A stretch of 13,865 nucleotides of DNA, from contig JBBAAR010000022.1 in NCBI GenBank assembly GCA_041658185.1, positions 1-13,865 of the forward strand, read 5' to 3'. This stretch comes from UBA8919 sp041658185 (GTDB lineage: Bacteria > Elusimicrobiota > UBA8919). The translations under genes and the position numbers were made by a program. Of the stretch, positions 1-7,756 are shown in pieces (the stretch's first letter is position 1; every line of letters starts with the position of its first letter). Below the pieces are notes generated by a model. It ran no database searches, was not told where the DNA came from, and worked only from the letters and a program-made list of their open reading frames with translations.

Positions 1-2
1 TA

Positions 3-335
3 ACGAAGGGCTCGCGGGATACGGACAGCGGCATCAGATTCGGCGTGGGCATAAAAGGTCTCGGGATGAGTTTTGATTACGCATATTCCGGTTTCGGCGA
101 TTTGGGTAATTCTCACAGGTTCGGCTTAACGGTAAATTTTGAAACCCCGACGATTTTTGCCGCAGGGATTTCAACTATTCCCGACATTAATAAAATATAC
201 CAGCGGGGTGTTGAACTGTTTAACCAGAAAAGATATCCCGAATCAATTCTTGAGTTTCACAAAATAATAGAACTGGACCCGACAAATAAAGATGCGCTTG
301 ATTATATGAAAAAAGCCAATGAACTAATGAAATGA
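3..335 (+). CDS. PorV/PorQ-like outer-membrane barrel C-terminus with TPR tail (5' partial)
   Basis: The frame is open through the left edge, so the GTG at 45 is not the true start and the gene is 5'-truncated; about 110 residues are visible. The first ~47 residues look like the last strands of a PorV/PorQ (UPF0164-type) outer-membrane beta-barrel, with the typical run FDYAYSGFGDLGNSHRFGL ending in an aromatic strand (VNF). After a short linker comes one TPR-like helix pair (YQRGVELFNQKRYPESILEF then IIELDPTNKDALDYMKKA). Known PorV proteins are integral outer-membrane proteins, some linked to type IX secretion; a TPR tail would presumably hang in the periplasm and bind partners, which is inference. 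The stop overlaps the next start by 4 bp, implying translational coupling to another TPR protein. Confidence 0.72.
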   Translation, partial: TKGSRDTDSGIRFGVGIKGLGMSFDYAYSGFGDLGNSHRFGLTVNFETPTIFAAGISTIPDINKIYQRGVELFNQKRYPESILEFHKIIELDPTNKDALDYMKKANELMK

Positions 336-1468
336 AAAAACACTCGCTTTATAGATTAGTTAATGTGTGGTGTTGTTTTGTCATTTTTTTTATTTGTATA
401 GAGAACAGTTATAGTGTTGATAAATTACAAAAGACGGACATTTCACGGATAAAAGACCTTTGCAAACAGGGGGTGCAGCAATATAAGAAGGGAGAGTTTT
501 ATCCCGCAATGGATTCATTCCTGCAAGTTTTAATCCTTGAACCGAAAAATGTTAAAGCGAGCAGGTATCTTAAAAAAGCGGTTGAAAAAATGCTTGAGCC
601 CGAACGATTAAGAATTCAAAAAGAAAGCGAAGAAATTTATAAACGGGCACAAAAGTCAATAGCAAAAAGAGAGAAAAAGCTTGATATTAAAAAGCAGTAT
701 CGTCTTGCAATTAAAAATTACAATAAAGGTTATTATCTATGGGCAAGCGAACAATTGAACGGAATAATTGAAATAAACCCCGACTATGAAAATGTAAAAA
801 AATATGTTCAGGAAATAAAGGATAGAATGAATGAAACGGCGCAAAAAGATTCGCTCCCGGATGCCGAAAAACTTTATTATGCAAAAGGTTATGTTTTTTA
901 TCAGAATAAAAATTTAACTGATGCGATGAATTTCTGGGAGAGGATAATGGCAATTGACCCTTCACATAAAGAAGTAAAGGAATATTACGGTAATGTGAAG
1001 GATTATCTGCGTAATCTTGCGGAAACAGAGAGGGTTGAAAAACTTATTGCCGAATTGAAAGAAATTTATAAGAAAGGCGAGACAAAATATACACGCAAAG
1101 AATATGTGGATGCGATAAATAACTGGGAAGTCGTTGTAAATAAATCCAGGAATGAAAAAGATTCCCAGCTTGCGCAACTTAACCTGCAGGCAAGTAACGG
1201 TATAGGCAACGCTCTGGAAATGCTGAGGAAAATCTCTGCGGTTAAACCGCCTCCGCCGGATGTCCCTGCGGTGACTGTAGAAGAAACTGTCGTGGATAAG
1301 AAAAAAGCGGAGGAGTATTATAAACAGGGACTTATAAATTACGCTCAGGGCAGAATAGGTGATGCCTCAAGGAACTGGGAACTTGCTTTAAGATATGACC
1401 CTGAAAATAAAAAAATACAAAAAGCGATAGAGAAAGTAAAAATGGAAATAGATTTACAGAAAAAATGA
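332..1468 (+). CDS. Secreted TPR-repeat protein (about five TPRs)
   Basis: This 378-residue protein starts with a hydrophobic N-terminus (residues ~9-29, after MKKHSLYR) that looks like a Sec signal peptide, so it is probably periplasmic. TPR-like helix pairs are visible at about 40-86, 120-166, 180-226, 242-298 and 325-372, with repeated A/G-Y-x-x-G...A-x-x-x-W/F and D/N-P turns (e.g. YAKGYVFYQNKNLTDAMNFW, AIDPSHK). A basic, charged segment (~88-120) and a Pro-rich linker (KPPPPDVP, ~304-312) separate groups of repeats. There are no catalytic motifs, so a scaffold or adaptor role is likely. Its ATG lies inside the stop of the upstream barrel-TPR gene and a histidine kinase follows 6 bp later. 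This suggests that an envelope complex and its sensor are made together; that link is inferred from context. Confidence 0.85.
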   Translation: MKKHSLYRLVNVWCCFVIFFICIENSYSVDKLQKTDISRIKDLCKQGVQQYKKGEFYPAMDSFLQVLILEPKNVKASRYLKKAVEKMLEPERLRIQKESEEIYKRAQKSIAKREKKLDIKKQYRLAIKNYNKGYYLWASEQLNGIIEINPDYENVKKYVQEIKDRMNETAQKDSLPDAEKLYYAKGYVFYQNKNLTDAMNFWERIMAIDPSHKEVKEYYGNVKDYLRNLAETERVEKLIAELKEIYKKGETKYTRKEYVDAINNWEVVVNKSRNEKDSQLAQLNLQASNGIGNALEMLRKISAVKPPPPDVPAVTVEETVVDKKKAEEYYKQGLINYAQGRIGDASRNWELALRYDPENKKIQKAIEKVKMEIDLQKK

Positions 1469-1474
1469 GTCATT

Positions 1475-2914
1475 ATGCCTATTAAATTAAAATTCACCAT
1501 TCTTGTAAGTACGCTTATGCTCATTCTTATTTTTACCGTATCGGCATTTTTCTATTATACAGAAAAAAAATTCCTAATAAAAGAATTAAAAGAAAAAGAA
1601 ATATCCGCTGTAAAGCAGTTTGCTGCCAGTTCAAGAGAATCGCTGCTTGTCCAGGACGAACTTTCTATATTTAATTATGCAAATATTATAAAAAAAGCAA
1701 CTCCTGGTGTGGTATATGCTATGTTTGAAAATAAAAAAGGGTTTATAACTGCACATACCGACCCGAAACTTCTCTATAAAACTGATAAGACGGATATAGG
1801 AAAAAATGCGTTGTCTTCAAAAGATATTCTGATACAACAAAGCGAAAATATATTTGATTTCGCTTATCCGGTTTTTTTGAAAACGGAATTAAAAGGTGTC
1901 GTCAGGGTCGGTTACTCTAAAGATTTTATGGACAGGAATATTAACATTGTAATGAAATCAACCCGTTACCGGATTTTCGGCGTTGCATTATTAGGGTTAG
2001 TGTTAGGTTTCATAGGTTCCGTAATACTTGCACAAACATTTACGAGACCTATAGATATAATTGCGAAAGGTGCGCAACGGATAGGTGCGGGAAATTTAAG
2101 TACAAGGATAGTACTTAAACGAAAGGACGAACTCGGATTCCTGTCGGAAGAATTTAATAAGATGGCTGTAAAGTTAGCGGAACTGGATGAAATGAAAAGA
2201 GATTTCGTGGCAAGCGTTACACATGAATTGCGTTCGCCGCTTGCGGCAACACAGGTTTTTTTGGATATTATGCTGAAAAAGATTAAAACAAAAGACCCGG
2301 ATTTTGACTGGGAGGATGCTATATTAAGCATAAAAAGCAATACTACGCGGTTGGGCAGATATATCAATGACCTGCTTGATGTCGCAAAAATAGAAGCCGG
2401 AAAATTTGATGTGAATCTGCAAAGAATGGATATAGTTCCGGCAATTCAGAACATTGTTAAATTATTCCAGCCTGTTGCCTCGGAGAAAAAAATAGAACTT
2501 ACCTTTAATCACGATTTTCAGAGCGTTTATATAGACGGCGACGAGGACCGCCTGAAACAGGTGATTACAAATCTCATCGGGAACGCAATGAAATTTACTC
2601 CGGAAGGAGGAAGGATAACGGTAAAAGCAGAAATCGGAAACACTAAATCTTTTAACTTGCAACTCTCAACTCCCGGTTGTATTGTAGTTTCTATTTCCGA
2701 TACCGGCGTAGGTATCCCAAAAGAATCACTGAATAAAATCTTCAACAAATTTGAACAGGTCAAAGGAACAAGGGACCAGATAAAAGGTCCGAAAGGAACG
2801 GGACTCGGGTTAGCCATTGCAAAAGCCATAGTGGAACTGCACGGCGGAAAAATCTGGGTGGAGTCCGAATTGAAAAAGGGAAGTATATTTTATTTTATTT
2901 TACCGGAGGTATGA
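1475..2914 (+). CDS. Membrane sensor histidine kinase (HAMP-HisKA-HATPase)
   Basis: A 479-residue two-component sensor kinase. TM1 is at ~7-28 and TM2 at ~166-188, enclosing a ~135-residue extracytoplasmic sensor that resembles single-Cache-type domains in size and position (fold inferred). A HAMP domain follows (~188-238, RPIDIIAKGAQRIGAGNLS). HisKA has the H box VTHELRSP with the predicted phospho-acceptor His250. The ATPase domain shows an N box (~366-372, NLIGNAMKF), G1 box DTGVG (409-413), an F box near KIFNKFEQV, and G2 box GTGLGLA (441-447). All catalytic boxes are intact. It starts 6 bp after the TPR gene without an obvious Shine-Dalgarno and ends 1 bp before the response regulator, its likely partner. 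The ligand is unknown; co-transcription with envelope proteins suggests surface sensing. Confidence 0.95.
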   Translation: MPIKLKFTILVSTLMLILIFTVSAFFYYTEKKFLIKELKEKEISAVKQFAASSRESLLVQDELSIFNYANIIKKATPGVVYAMFENKKGFITAHTDPKLLYKTDKTDIGKNALSSKDILIQQSENIFDFAYPVFLKTELKGVVRVGYSKDFMDRNINIVMKSTRYRIFGVALLGLVLGFIGSVILAQTFTRPIDIIAKGAQRIGAGNLSTRIVLKRKDELGFLSEEFNKMAVKLAELDEMKRDFVASVTHELRSPLAATQVFLDIMLKKIKTKDPDFDWEDAILSIKSNTTRLGRYINDLLDVAKIEAGKFDVNLQRMDIVPAIQNIVKLFQPVASEKKIELTFNHDFQSVYIDGDEDRLKQVITNLIGNAMKFTPEGGRITVKAEIGNTKSFNLQLSTPGCIVVSISDTGVGIPKESLNKIFNKFEQVKGTRDQIKGPKGTGLGLAIAKAIVELHGGKIWVESELKKGSIFYFILPEV

Positions 2915-2915
2915 T

Positions 2916-3299
2916 ATGCCGAAGATACTTGTTGTGGATGACGAGAACGACTATCACAAATTGCTGAAAATAATTCTCAAACCGGAGGGTTATTCCGTTA
3001 TTTCCGCTTATGACGGACAAGAAGGTATTGAAAAAATTTACAAGGAAAAACCGGACCTGGTTATCCTTGACATAAATATGCCGAAAATGAGCGGTTGGGA
3101 AGTATGCAATGAGATAAGAAAAGACCAGAAATTGGCGTATATTCCTATACTGATGCTTACGGTTAGGAGTAAGCAGGAAGAACAAATCCGCGGATTGCAG
3201 ATCGGTTCCGACGACTATATGACAAAACCGTTTAATCCCGACCGGCTGGTCACCCGTGTTAACGCCATTATTCGCCGTGTAAAAGCGATGAAAAAATAA
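2916..3299 (+). CDS. Receiver-only (CheY/Spo0F-like) response regulator
   Basis: A 127-residue stand-alone REC domain with no output domain. The acidic pocket (D8, D9), phospho-acceptor D52 in VILDINMPKMSG, switch T82 and invariant K104 in MTKPF are all present, so it should be phosphorylatable. A GGAGGT ribosome site (2905-2910) lies inside the 3' end of the kinase gene, 5 nt before this ATG; the start is 1 nt after the kinase stop. A lone receiver implies protein-protein output or a phosphorelay rather than direct DNA binding. The adjacent kinase is the obvious phosphodonor. The target is not visible; the TPR proteins of the same operon are speculative candidates. It ends the operon with TAA. 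Confidence 0.95.
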   Translation: MPKILVVDDENDYHKLLKIILKPEGYSVISAYDGQEGIEKIYKEKPDLVILDINMPKMSGWEVCNEIRKDQKLAYIPILMLTVRSKQEEQIRGLQIGSDDYMTKPFNPDRLVTRVNAIIRRVKAMKK

Positions 3300-3381
3300 A
3301 AAAAGTCAGTTGTTCGGTTGCGGAAATTTGGAACGCCAATCCTGCCTCAAATGATTTTTACAATTCAGTAAAAAATATTCC

Positions 3382-3409
3382 TTGATTTTTAACTTCCCGA
3401 AAGTATAAT
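3382..3409 (+). promoter_or_regulatory. Sigma70-type promoter of the hydrolase gene, leaderless geometry
   Basis: TTGATT (3382-3387), a 16-bp spacer and a perfect TATAAT (3404-3409). The ATG at 3418 is only 8 nt beyond the -10 box, so the predicted start of transcription falls on or next to the start codon, and no Shine-Dalgarno is present. Confidence 0.6.
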
Positions 3410-3417
3410 GATTCTTG

Positions 3418-4194
3418 ATGAATACGGCAACCATTCATAGATTTATTTTTGTATTTTCAGCAGCGTCATTTTGCTTTTTGTCGGCATGCACAAAGACCGT
3501 TGGGAACTCCGAGCCGCCGGCAAAAATCATAACCAAAGATAAGGTTATACTTATCGGTAAGTTTGTCCCTCCAAAAAACCCCGCCAAGTTCACTTTTATA
3601 CTTTTACACGGGCTTGCAAGTAATAAAGGCGAATGGTATGGTTTTGCCGACAAATTATCTCATCGCGGCTACGGTTATCTGGCGGTTGATATGCGCGGTC
3701 ATGGGGAAAGCAATAAAACAATTGCCGGTGCGGATGTAGATATAAAATATTTCGGCCGTCCCGGGCCCGGTTCCGAATGGAATAAAATGGCAGATGATGT
3801 AGATGCTATGGTAAAATATTTAGTTGGAAAAAGAGGTGTAAGAAAAAACACGATTGCTTTGGCGGGCGCAAGTATCGGCGCAAATATCGCTTTAATATAT
3901 TCCGCAAAAAATAAGTTTGTGCCGCTTGTTATTTTACTTTCACCCGGGTTGAATTATATTGAATTATTAACCGCATCGGCGATGAAGGAATACGGCAGAC
4001 GACTGGTTGCCGTCGCCGCCTCGCCCGGCGATAAATACGCATATGAGAGTTCTAACTGGCTAATGGGTATCGCTAAAGGAATTGGTGCGAATGTTGTGTT
4101 TTTAGAAGGCAAGAAAAATCAACATGGAGTACAGATGTTTGACGGTAAATTTGAAAATAAAATCCTTGACTGGCTTGATTTAATCCATAACTGA
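3418..4194 (+). CDS. Alpha/beta-hydrolase, predicted lipoprotein
   Basis: A 258-residue protein of the alpha/beta-hydrolase fold. The N-terminus is a lipoprotein signal with lipobox LSAC (Cys24), so it is probably tethered to a membrane in the periplasm. HG (64-65, LLHGLASN) fits the oxyanion-hole strand, DMRGHGES (91-98) is the usual strand-4 turn, and the nucleophile elbow is GASIG with Ser152. His236 (NQHG) is the likely catalytic His; the acid may be Asp206 (SPGDKY), which is less certain. Substrate unknown: an esterase, lipase or peptidase role would fit. I chose ATG 3418 over the in-frame TTG at 3415, which would add one Met. The promoter just upstream leaves almost no 5' UTR. The FKBP gene follows after 22 bp, probably in one transcript. 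Confidence 0.88.
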   Translation: MNTATIHRFIFVFSAASFCFLSACTKTVGNSEPPAKIITKDKVILIGKFVPPKNPAKFTFILLHGLASNKGEWYGFADKLSHRGYGYLAVDMRGHGESNKTIAGADVDIKYFGRPGPGSEWNKMADDVDAMVKYLVGKRGVRKNTIALAGASIGANIALIYSAKNKFVPLVILLSPGLNYIELLTASAMKEYGRRLVAVAASPGDKYAYESSNWLMGIAKGIGANVVFLEGKKNQHGVQMFDGKFENKILDWLDLIHN

Positions 4195-4216
4195 TGAAAA
4201 AAATGGGGGAAAGAAG

Positions 4217-4921
4217 ATGAAGAAAAAATTGATGTTTGCTGTGGCTTTAACTTTAATGTTGTGCGTGTTGTTTTTGAATTCGGGATATGCGGCGAAGAAT
4301 CCGGAGACACAAAAAGACAAAGTGAGTTATTCAATCGGCTGGGATATCGGGAATAATCTCAAAAGACAATCTATTGATATTGATACCGATATTATGTCGG
4401 CGGGAATTAAAGACGCCCTGTCGGGTTCTAAACCGTTATTGACGGATGATGAGAGAAATCAGGTTATGATGAGTTTTCAAAAGGACTTACAGGATAAACA
4501 AATGAAATCAAATAGTGAAACGGGTGAAAAAAACAAAAAAGCCGGCGAAGAATTCCTTGCAAAAAATAAGCAGAAAGAAGGCGTGAAAATTACTTCAAGC
4601 GGACTGCAATATAAAATAATCAAGCAAGGAACAGGCGACAAGCCAAAATCAAATGATACCGTTACCGTTAATTACTAGGGCAGGTTGATTGACGGAACCG
4701 TATTTGACAGTTCGTATAAACGCGGGCAACCGGCAACCTTTGCCGTCGGAGGTGTAATTGCAGGATGGACGGAAGCATTGCAGTTAATGAAAGTCGGTTC
4801 AAAATATGAATTATTCATTCCGTCTAATCTTGCATATGGTGAAAGAGGTGCCGGCGCCGATATAGGACCGGATGCCGCTTTGATATTCACAGTAGAACTT
4901 ATTTCTATTAAGAAGCCCTGA
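4217..4921 (+). pseudogene. FKBP-type peptidyl-prolyl isomerase (FkpA/Mip-like) interrupted by one in-frame UAG
   Basis: A periplasmic prolyl isomerase of the Mip/FkpA type. A signal peptide (residues ~1-26, ending near GYAA) is followed by a helical FKBP_N dimerisation-type domain (~30-115) and a C-terminal FKBP domain from ~118. Codon 154 is TAG (4676-4678), exactly inside the first conserved FKBP block: it reads VTVNY-stop-GRLIDG, where relatives have VxYxGxLxDG. The frame continues undamaged to TGA at 4919-4921, with FDSSYKRGQ, GVIAGWTEAL, LMKVGSKYELFIP and LAYG all conserved. If the UAG terminates, the product is only the N-terminal domain without a PPIase site. Options are a recent nonsense mutation, a read error, readthrough or sense recoding of UAG; the sequence alone does not decide. 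A purine-rich GGGGGAAAG precedes the ATG. It is probably co-transcribed with the hydrolase. Confidence 0.82.
4676..4678 (+). other. In-frame TAG within the FKBP reading frame
   Basis: It replaces the variable residue between the conserved Tyr and Gly of the FKBP motif YxGxL. It is one substitution from AAG, CAG, GAG or TAC. No gene in the window ends in TAG: the visible natural stops are TGA or TAA. Confidence 0.9.
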
Positions 4922-4992
4922 TTTTCACATGATTATGAATTAACAATATCGCGAAAGAATTCCCTATCCCGTTAAGGCATTAGTAATTTTTG

Positions 4993-5028
4993 TTTTTCTT
5001 TGTATTTTGCCGGTACGATAAAGAAAAA
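4993..5028. terminator. AT-rich inverted repeat between convergent genes (possible bidirectional terminator)
   Basis: TTTTTCTTT (4993-5001) and AAAGAAAAA (5020-5028) can pair around an 18-nt loop in the 158-bp gap between the convergent FKBP and PorV-CsgG genes. There is no GC-rich stem, so termination activity is uncertain. The same gap holds a direct repeat ATTTTCACATG (4921-4931 and 5028-5038). Nothing else was recognised there. Confidence 0.25.
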
Positions 5029-5079
5029 TTTTCACATGGCAATGGGAAATAATGCACCCTTCGGGATTTTACGGGGATT

Positions 5080-6531
5080 TCATTTCGTCTTTACTTGCCG
5101 GACAATCCGTTGAGCCAATTCTTTAACCGCATTTTCTATCTCGCCTATAGATAACATCTCACTTTTATCAGTGTATTCTATTTTGCCGGTTTCAACATTT
5201 ACAAGACGGATATCAACAATGTAAGCCGTTCCTGGTTTTGATACGGAACCAGTAATCACTTTTTTTGCGTTTAATGCCTTTCCAATCTGCATTGCATAAA
5301 TTTGATCAGTGCAACCTTGCGGTAGACCAAGTTCACCCGTAATATGCTCAAGTTGACTGCGTTCTACGACAATGAACGTATCCGTATTGACGATTGCCGC
5401 TCTCAACAAATCGGCGGTTTTGCCCGCTTCAAATGCAGATACCCCTCCCGCTGAAAAATTCATCACGGCGATTGTTGTTTTTTCCATAATCGGTTTTTTT
5501 ACAATCTGTGATGTTTCGGCAATTTTTGCTCCCGTGGATTTTTCTACTGAACCAAATTCTTCCTCTTCTTCCGGAGTGTCGGGTTCAAACGAATAAGATA
5601 TAAGGAATTTATGCCGTGTCTCAAAATCGGTAAGTTGCAGCCCGTAATCAAATCTGATTTTTTTCAGTCCGAAACCCAGCCCGAAAGACGGTCCTTCTAT
5701 TGAATAGCCCATTTCATATCCAGCCCGTATGCTGAAAGATGTCAAAGGTTTTGTCAGCCATTTGTCAAAAGCGGTCAGTTCTATCCCGAAATTGTGATGA
5801 ATGTCTGCGCCTGTGATTTTTGAAATATCATAGCCAATGACAATTTCACCGGTGTCCTTTTTGGTTTTTTTGACCGACACGCCGCCGCGCAGTATTTGAG
5901 GAAGTTCGTTGTATTTTTCGTCATATTTTATTTTTTTACCTAAGTTTTGATAAGAAACACCGACGGAAATTTCGCCGATTTCCGGATGTTTTATTCCTCT
6001 TAAAAGAAGTCCTTCATCAAATACAACCGTTTGTGCCGCATATTCTTCAGCAAGTTCTGAGTGTAAAAATTTTACCCCGCCGCCTACATCTAAAAATCCG
6101 CCGATAGGAATCCCGAGTGCAAACATCGCTATGTAATCGCTTTCCGGTCTTATAGTGTATGCCGCCTGCGTTTGCGGGGTTATTTCTATTTTTTCCGTTT
6201 GAAGTGCGGAGACGGAAACGGCCGCCGTGAATTTTTCCAGCGGCAGGGCGAATGCCAGAAATCCATGGTTTGTTCCGGAAATATCCTTGGAAAAAAGTGC
6301 CGAGACCACGGGGTAATCAATTTCACAAATTCCCGCGGTATTGAACCAGAGGGCTTCTATATCGTTGGAAATTCCCGTGTATGTGTTACCCAGTCCGAAA
6401 GACCTCGCACCCAGCGGTTGTCTTAAGAAAATCCCGGATGTCGTGCCGGGACCCTTCGCAAGAAGAAAGTGAGAAAGTGAGAAAGTGAGAAAGTGAGAAA
6501 GTAAAATCAACTTCCAATTTTTTCTTTTCAT
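5080..6531 (-). CDS. PorV/PorQ-like outer-membrane barrel fused to a CsgG/LpoB-like domain
   Basis: A 483-residue protein. After a signal peptide (~1-25) comes a PorV/PorQ-type barrel (~33-316): the hallmark GARSFGLGNTYTGISNDIEA then LWFNTAG, amphipathic strands, and the terminal strands DYGLQL...RHKFLISYSF. An acidic linker (PDTPEEEEEFG, 318-327) leads to a C-terminal ~130-residue domain (TIAVMNFSAGG..., VVERSQLEHITGELGLPQ, ALNAKKVITGSV, VDIRLVNVETGKI). That is the CsgG / LpoB-type pattern found in curli-pore and penicillin-binding-protein-activator lipoproteins. The combination suggests a barrel with a periplasmic CsgG-like part; its job is unknown. The ATG lies 4 bp after the stop of the MBL gene, so translation is likely coupled. 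The signal-peptide core is encoded by an 8-bp tandem repeat. Stop is TGA. Confidence 0.88.
   Translation of the reverse strand: MKRKNWKLILLSHFLTFSLSHFLLAKGPGTTSGIFLRQPLGARSFGLGNTYTGISNDIEALWFNTAGICEIDYPVVSALFSKDISGTNHGFLAFALPLEKFTAAVSVSALQTEKIEITPQTQAAYTIRPESDYIAMFALGIPIGGFLDVGGGVKFLHSELAEEYAAQTVVFDEGLLLRGIKHPEIGEISVGVSYQNLGKKIKYDEKYNELPQILRGGVSVKKTKKDTGEIVIGYDISKITGADIHHNFGIELTAFDKWLTKPLTSFSIRAGYEMGYSIEGPSFGLGFGLKKIRFDYGLQLTDFETRHKFLISYSFEPDTPEEEEEFGSVEKSTGAKIAETSQIVKKPIMEKTTIAVMNFSAGGVSAFEAGKTADLLRAAIVNTDTFIVVERSQLEHITGELGLPQGCTDQIYAMQIGKALNAKKVITGSVSKPGTAYIVDIRLVNVETGKIEYTDKSEMLSIGEIENAVKELAQRIVRQVKTK
6463..6502 (-). repeat. Octanucleotide tandem repeat inside the signal-peptide code
   Basis: Plus-strand unit GAGAAAGT: four perfect copies at 6471-6502 plus a fifth with one mismatch at 6463-6470. 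It encodes the hydrophobic core LSHFLTFSLSHFL of the PorV-CsgG signal peptide. Eight is not a multiple of three, so all frames of the repeat give the same cyclic peptide, but gain or loss of one unit would shift the downstream frame. Confidence 0.9.
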
Positions 6532-6535
6532 TTTA

Positions 6536-7747
6536 TTACCTAATCAAAATAGCTTTTTTCGTCGTTTCGGCATCCGCGGTTTTGATTTTCAGGATGTAAA
6601 CGCCTGCCGCTACCGTGTCCTCGTCCCTGTTTTTTCCGTCCCACGCCCAGAAATATGTTCCGGAATTTGCGTCGTATCTTTCATACTGTTTGACCATTTC
6701 ACCGTCAAGAGTAAAAATTTTTACATCCATTTTTCCCGCCTGTGAAATGTAATACTGAAACTCGGTCCATTCCTGTCGGTCGGGATGAAACAGGTTGTTA
6801 AAAAGTACTATATATGTTGAGTTTAATGTCTGGTCGGGCTGTCCCGGTTGTCCCGGCTGTTCCGGCTGGGTAATCAGAGTCTCATAATTCGTAGTGATTG
6901 TATATATTCCATCACCTGTTGTTGTAACCCGTATCGTTCCATCAGGCGAACCGTTAGGGTTATAGCCGGTATAAAAAATTCTTTTAACCCCTGCTGAGTT
7001 TAATCTTGATATGGTTTCTTGTGTCGGATGTCCATATGAGTTAGGTCCTACTCCAATCATTGCATATTCGGGTTCCACCTTATTTAAAAATGTTGTAGCG
7101 GAGGAATACCTGCTGCCGTGATGCCCCACTTTTAAAATATCAGACCTTAACTCATCACCATAATTTTGTACCATATTGTTTTCAGTATCATCAGTCTCTG
7201 CATCACCAGTGAACAAAAATGTGCTTGAGCTAAAAGTTATTTTAAGAACAATAGATGCATTATTCGGTTCAGATACGTCAGTGCGTGCATTTAAACATTT
7301 TATTACTACACTACTATCCCATTCATATATATCACCGGTTTTTGACTGAATATAGTTGCTTCCCTCTATTGCAACCGCACTTTTAAAAGCATCATAATAA
7401 TTGCTGGATTTATTATATTTGGGATCGTAAACATTTTCGACTCTATATTTTTTTAATACCGCGGTAAGACCGTTTATATGGTCACCATCAGGATGTGTTG
7501 CTATCATATAATTTATATTTGTAACATTCCTACTTTCTAAAAACGCTATTACAGGATTAGTTGTATTTATAAAAGAATTCCGTCCGCCGTCGATAATTAT
7601 ATTTTTACCGTTGGGCAGTTCAATATATTGAGCATCTCCCTGCCCGACATTTACGTAATATACCGACATCTGTGCCGAAAAGGAAACCCGGCAGAATAAA
7701 ATTTGGACAAGTAAAATTATTCCGGCAGATAATTTAATTTTTTTCAT
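6536..7747 (-). CDS. Secreted ComEC-like metallo-beta-lactamase-fold hydrolase with FlgD-like C-terminal module
   Basis: A 403-residue exported protein. A signal peptide (~1-25, ending SFSA) is followed by an MBL domain of the ComEC/Rec2-like group (~28-290): VNVGQGDA (32-39), IIDGG (51-55), the metal motif HPDGDH (85-90), TGDAE with Asp182, VGHHGS (His209/210) and GHPTQE (His240). In ComEC this domain is thought to degrade DNA; soluble secreted relatives are plausible nucleases or phosphodiesterases, but the substrate is not established here. A PQ-rich linker (~294-306) leads to a FlgD-like Ig / sorting-type C-terminus (~308-403): VKIFTLDGEMV, WAWDGKN, AAGVYILKIKT and a basic end KKAILIR. 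Such tails often direct or anchor surface proteins. It is first in a two-gene unit with the PorV-CsgG gene; the joint secretion idea is inference. Confidence 0.9.
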   Translation of the reverse strand: MKKIKLSAGIILLVQILFCRVSFSAQMSVYYVNVGQGDAQYIELPNGKNIIIDGGRNSFINTTNPVIAFLESRNVTNINYMIATHPDGDHINGLTAVLKKYRVENVYDPKYNKSSNYYDAFKSAVAIEGSNYIQSKTGDIYEWDSSVVIKCLNARTDVSEPNNASIVLKITFSSSTFLFTGDAETDDTENNMVQNYGDELRSDILKVGHHGSRYSSATTFLNKVEPEYAMIGVGPNSYGHPTQETISRLNSAGVKRIFYTGYNPNGSPDGTIRVTTTGDGIYTITTNYETLITQPEQPGQPGQPDQTLNSTYIVLFNNLFHPDRQEWTEFQYYISQAGKMDVKIFTLDGEMVKQYERYDANSGTYFWAWDGKNRDEDTVAAGVYILKIKTADAETTKKAILIR

Positions 7748-7756
7748 TCAGGTATT

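Noticed and set aside
45..335. GTG at 45 as the true start of the first gene
   Set aside because: The frame is open to the left edge and already reads as barrel sequence before 45.
1966..2367. 133-codon minus-strand frame under the histidine kinase
   Set aside because: It is antisense to the TM2-HAMP-HisKA region, which has unmistakable family motifs; no ribosome site.
4685..4921. Separate 78-codon gene starting at TTG 4685
   Set aside because: It is the in-frame continuation of the FKBP domain after the UAG; it lacks a signal peptide and a properly spaced ribosome site.
5054..5072. CCC-TTC-GGG hairpin followed by ATTTT as the FKBP terminator
   Set aside because: A 3-bp stem is too short to support a terminator call.
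6828..6870. Imperfect 9-bp repeats (TGTCCCGGC/T) in the MBL gene
   Set aside because: They are in frame and simply encode the PQ-rich interdomain linker; no phase effect from 9-bp units.
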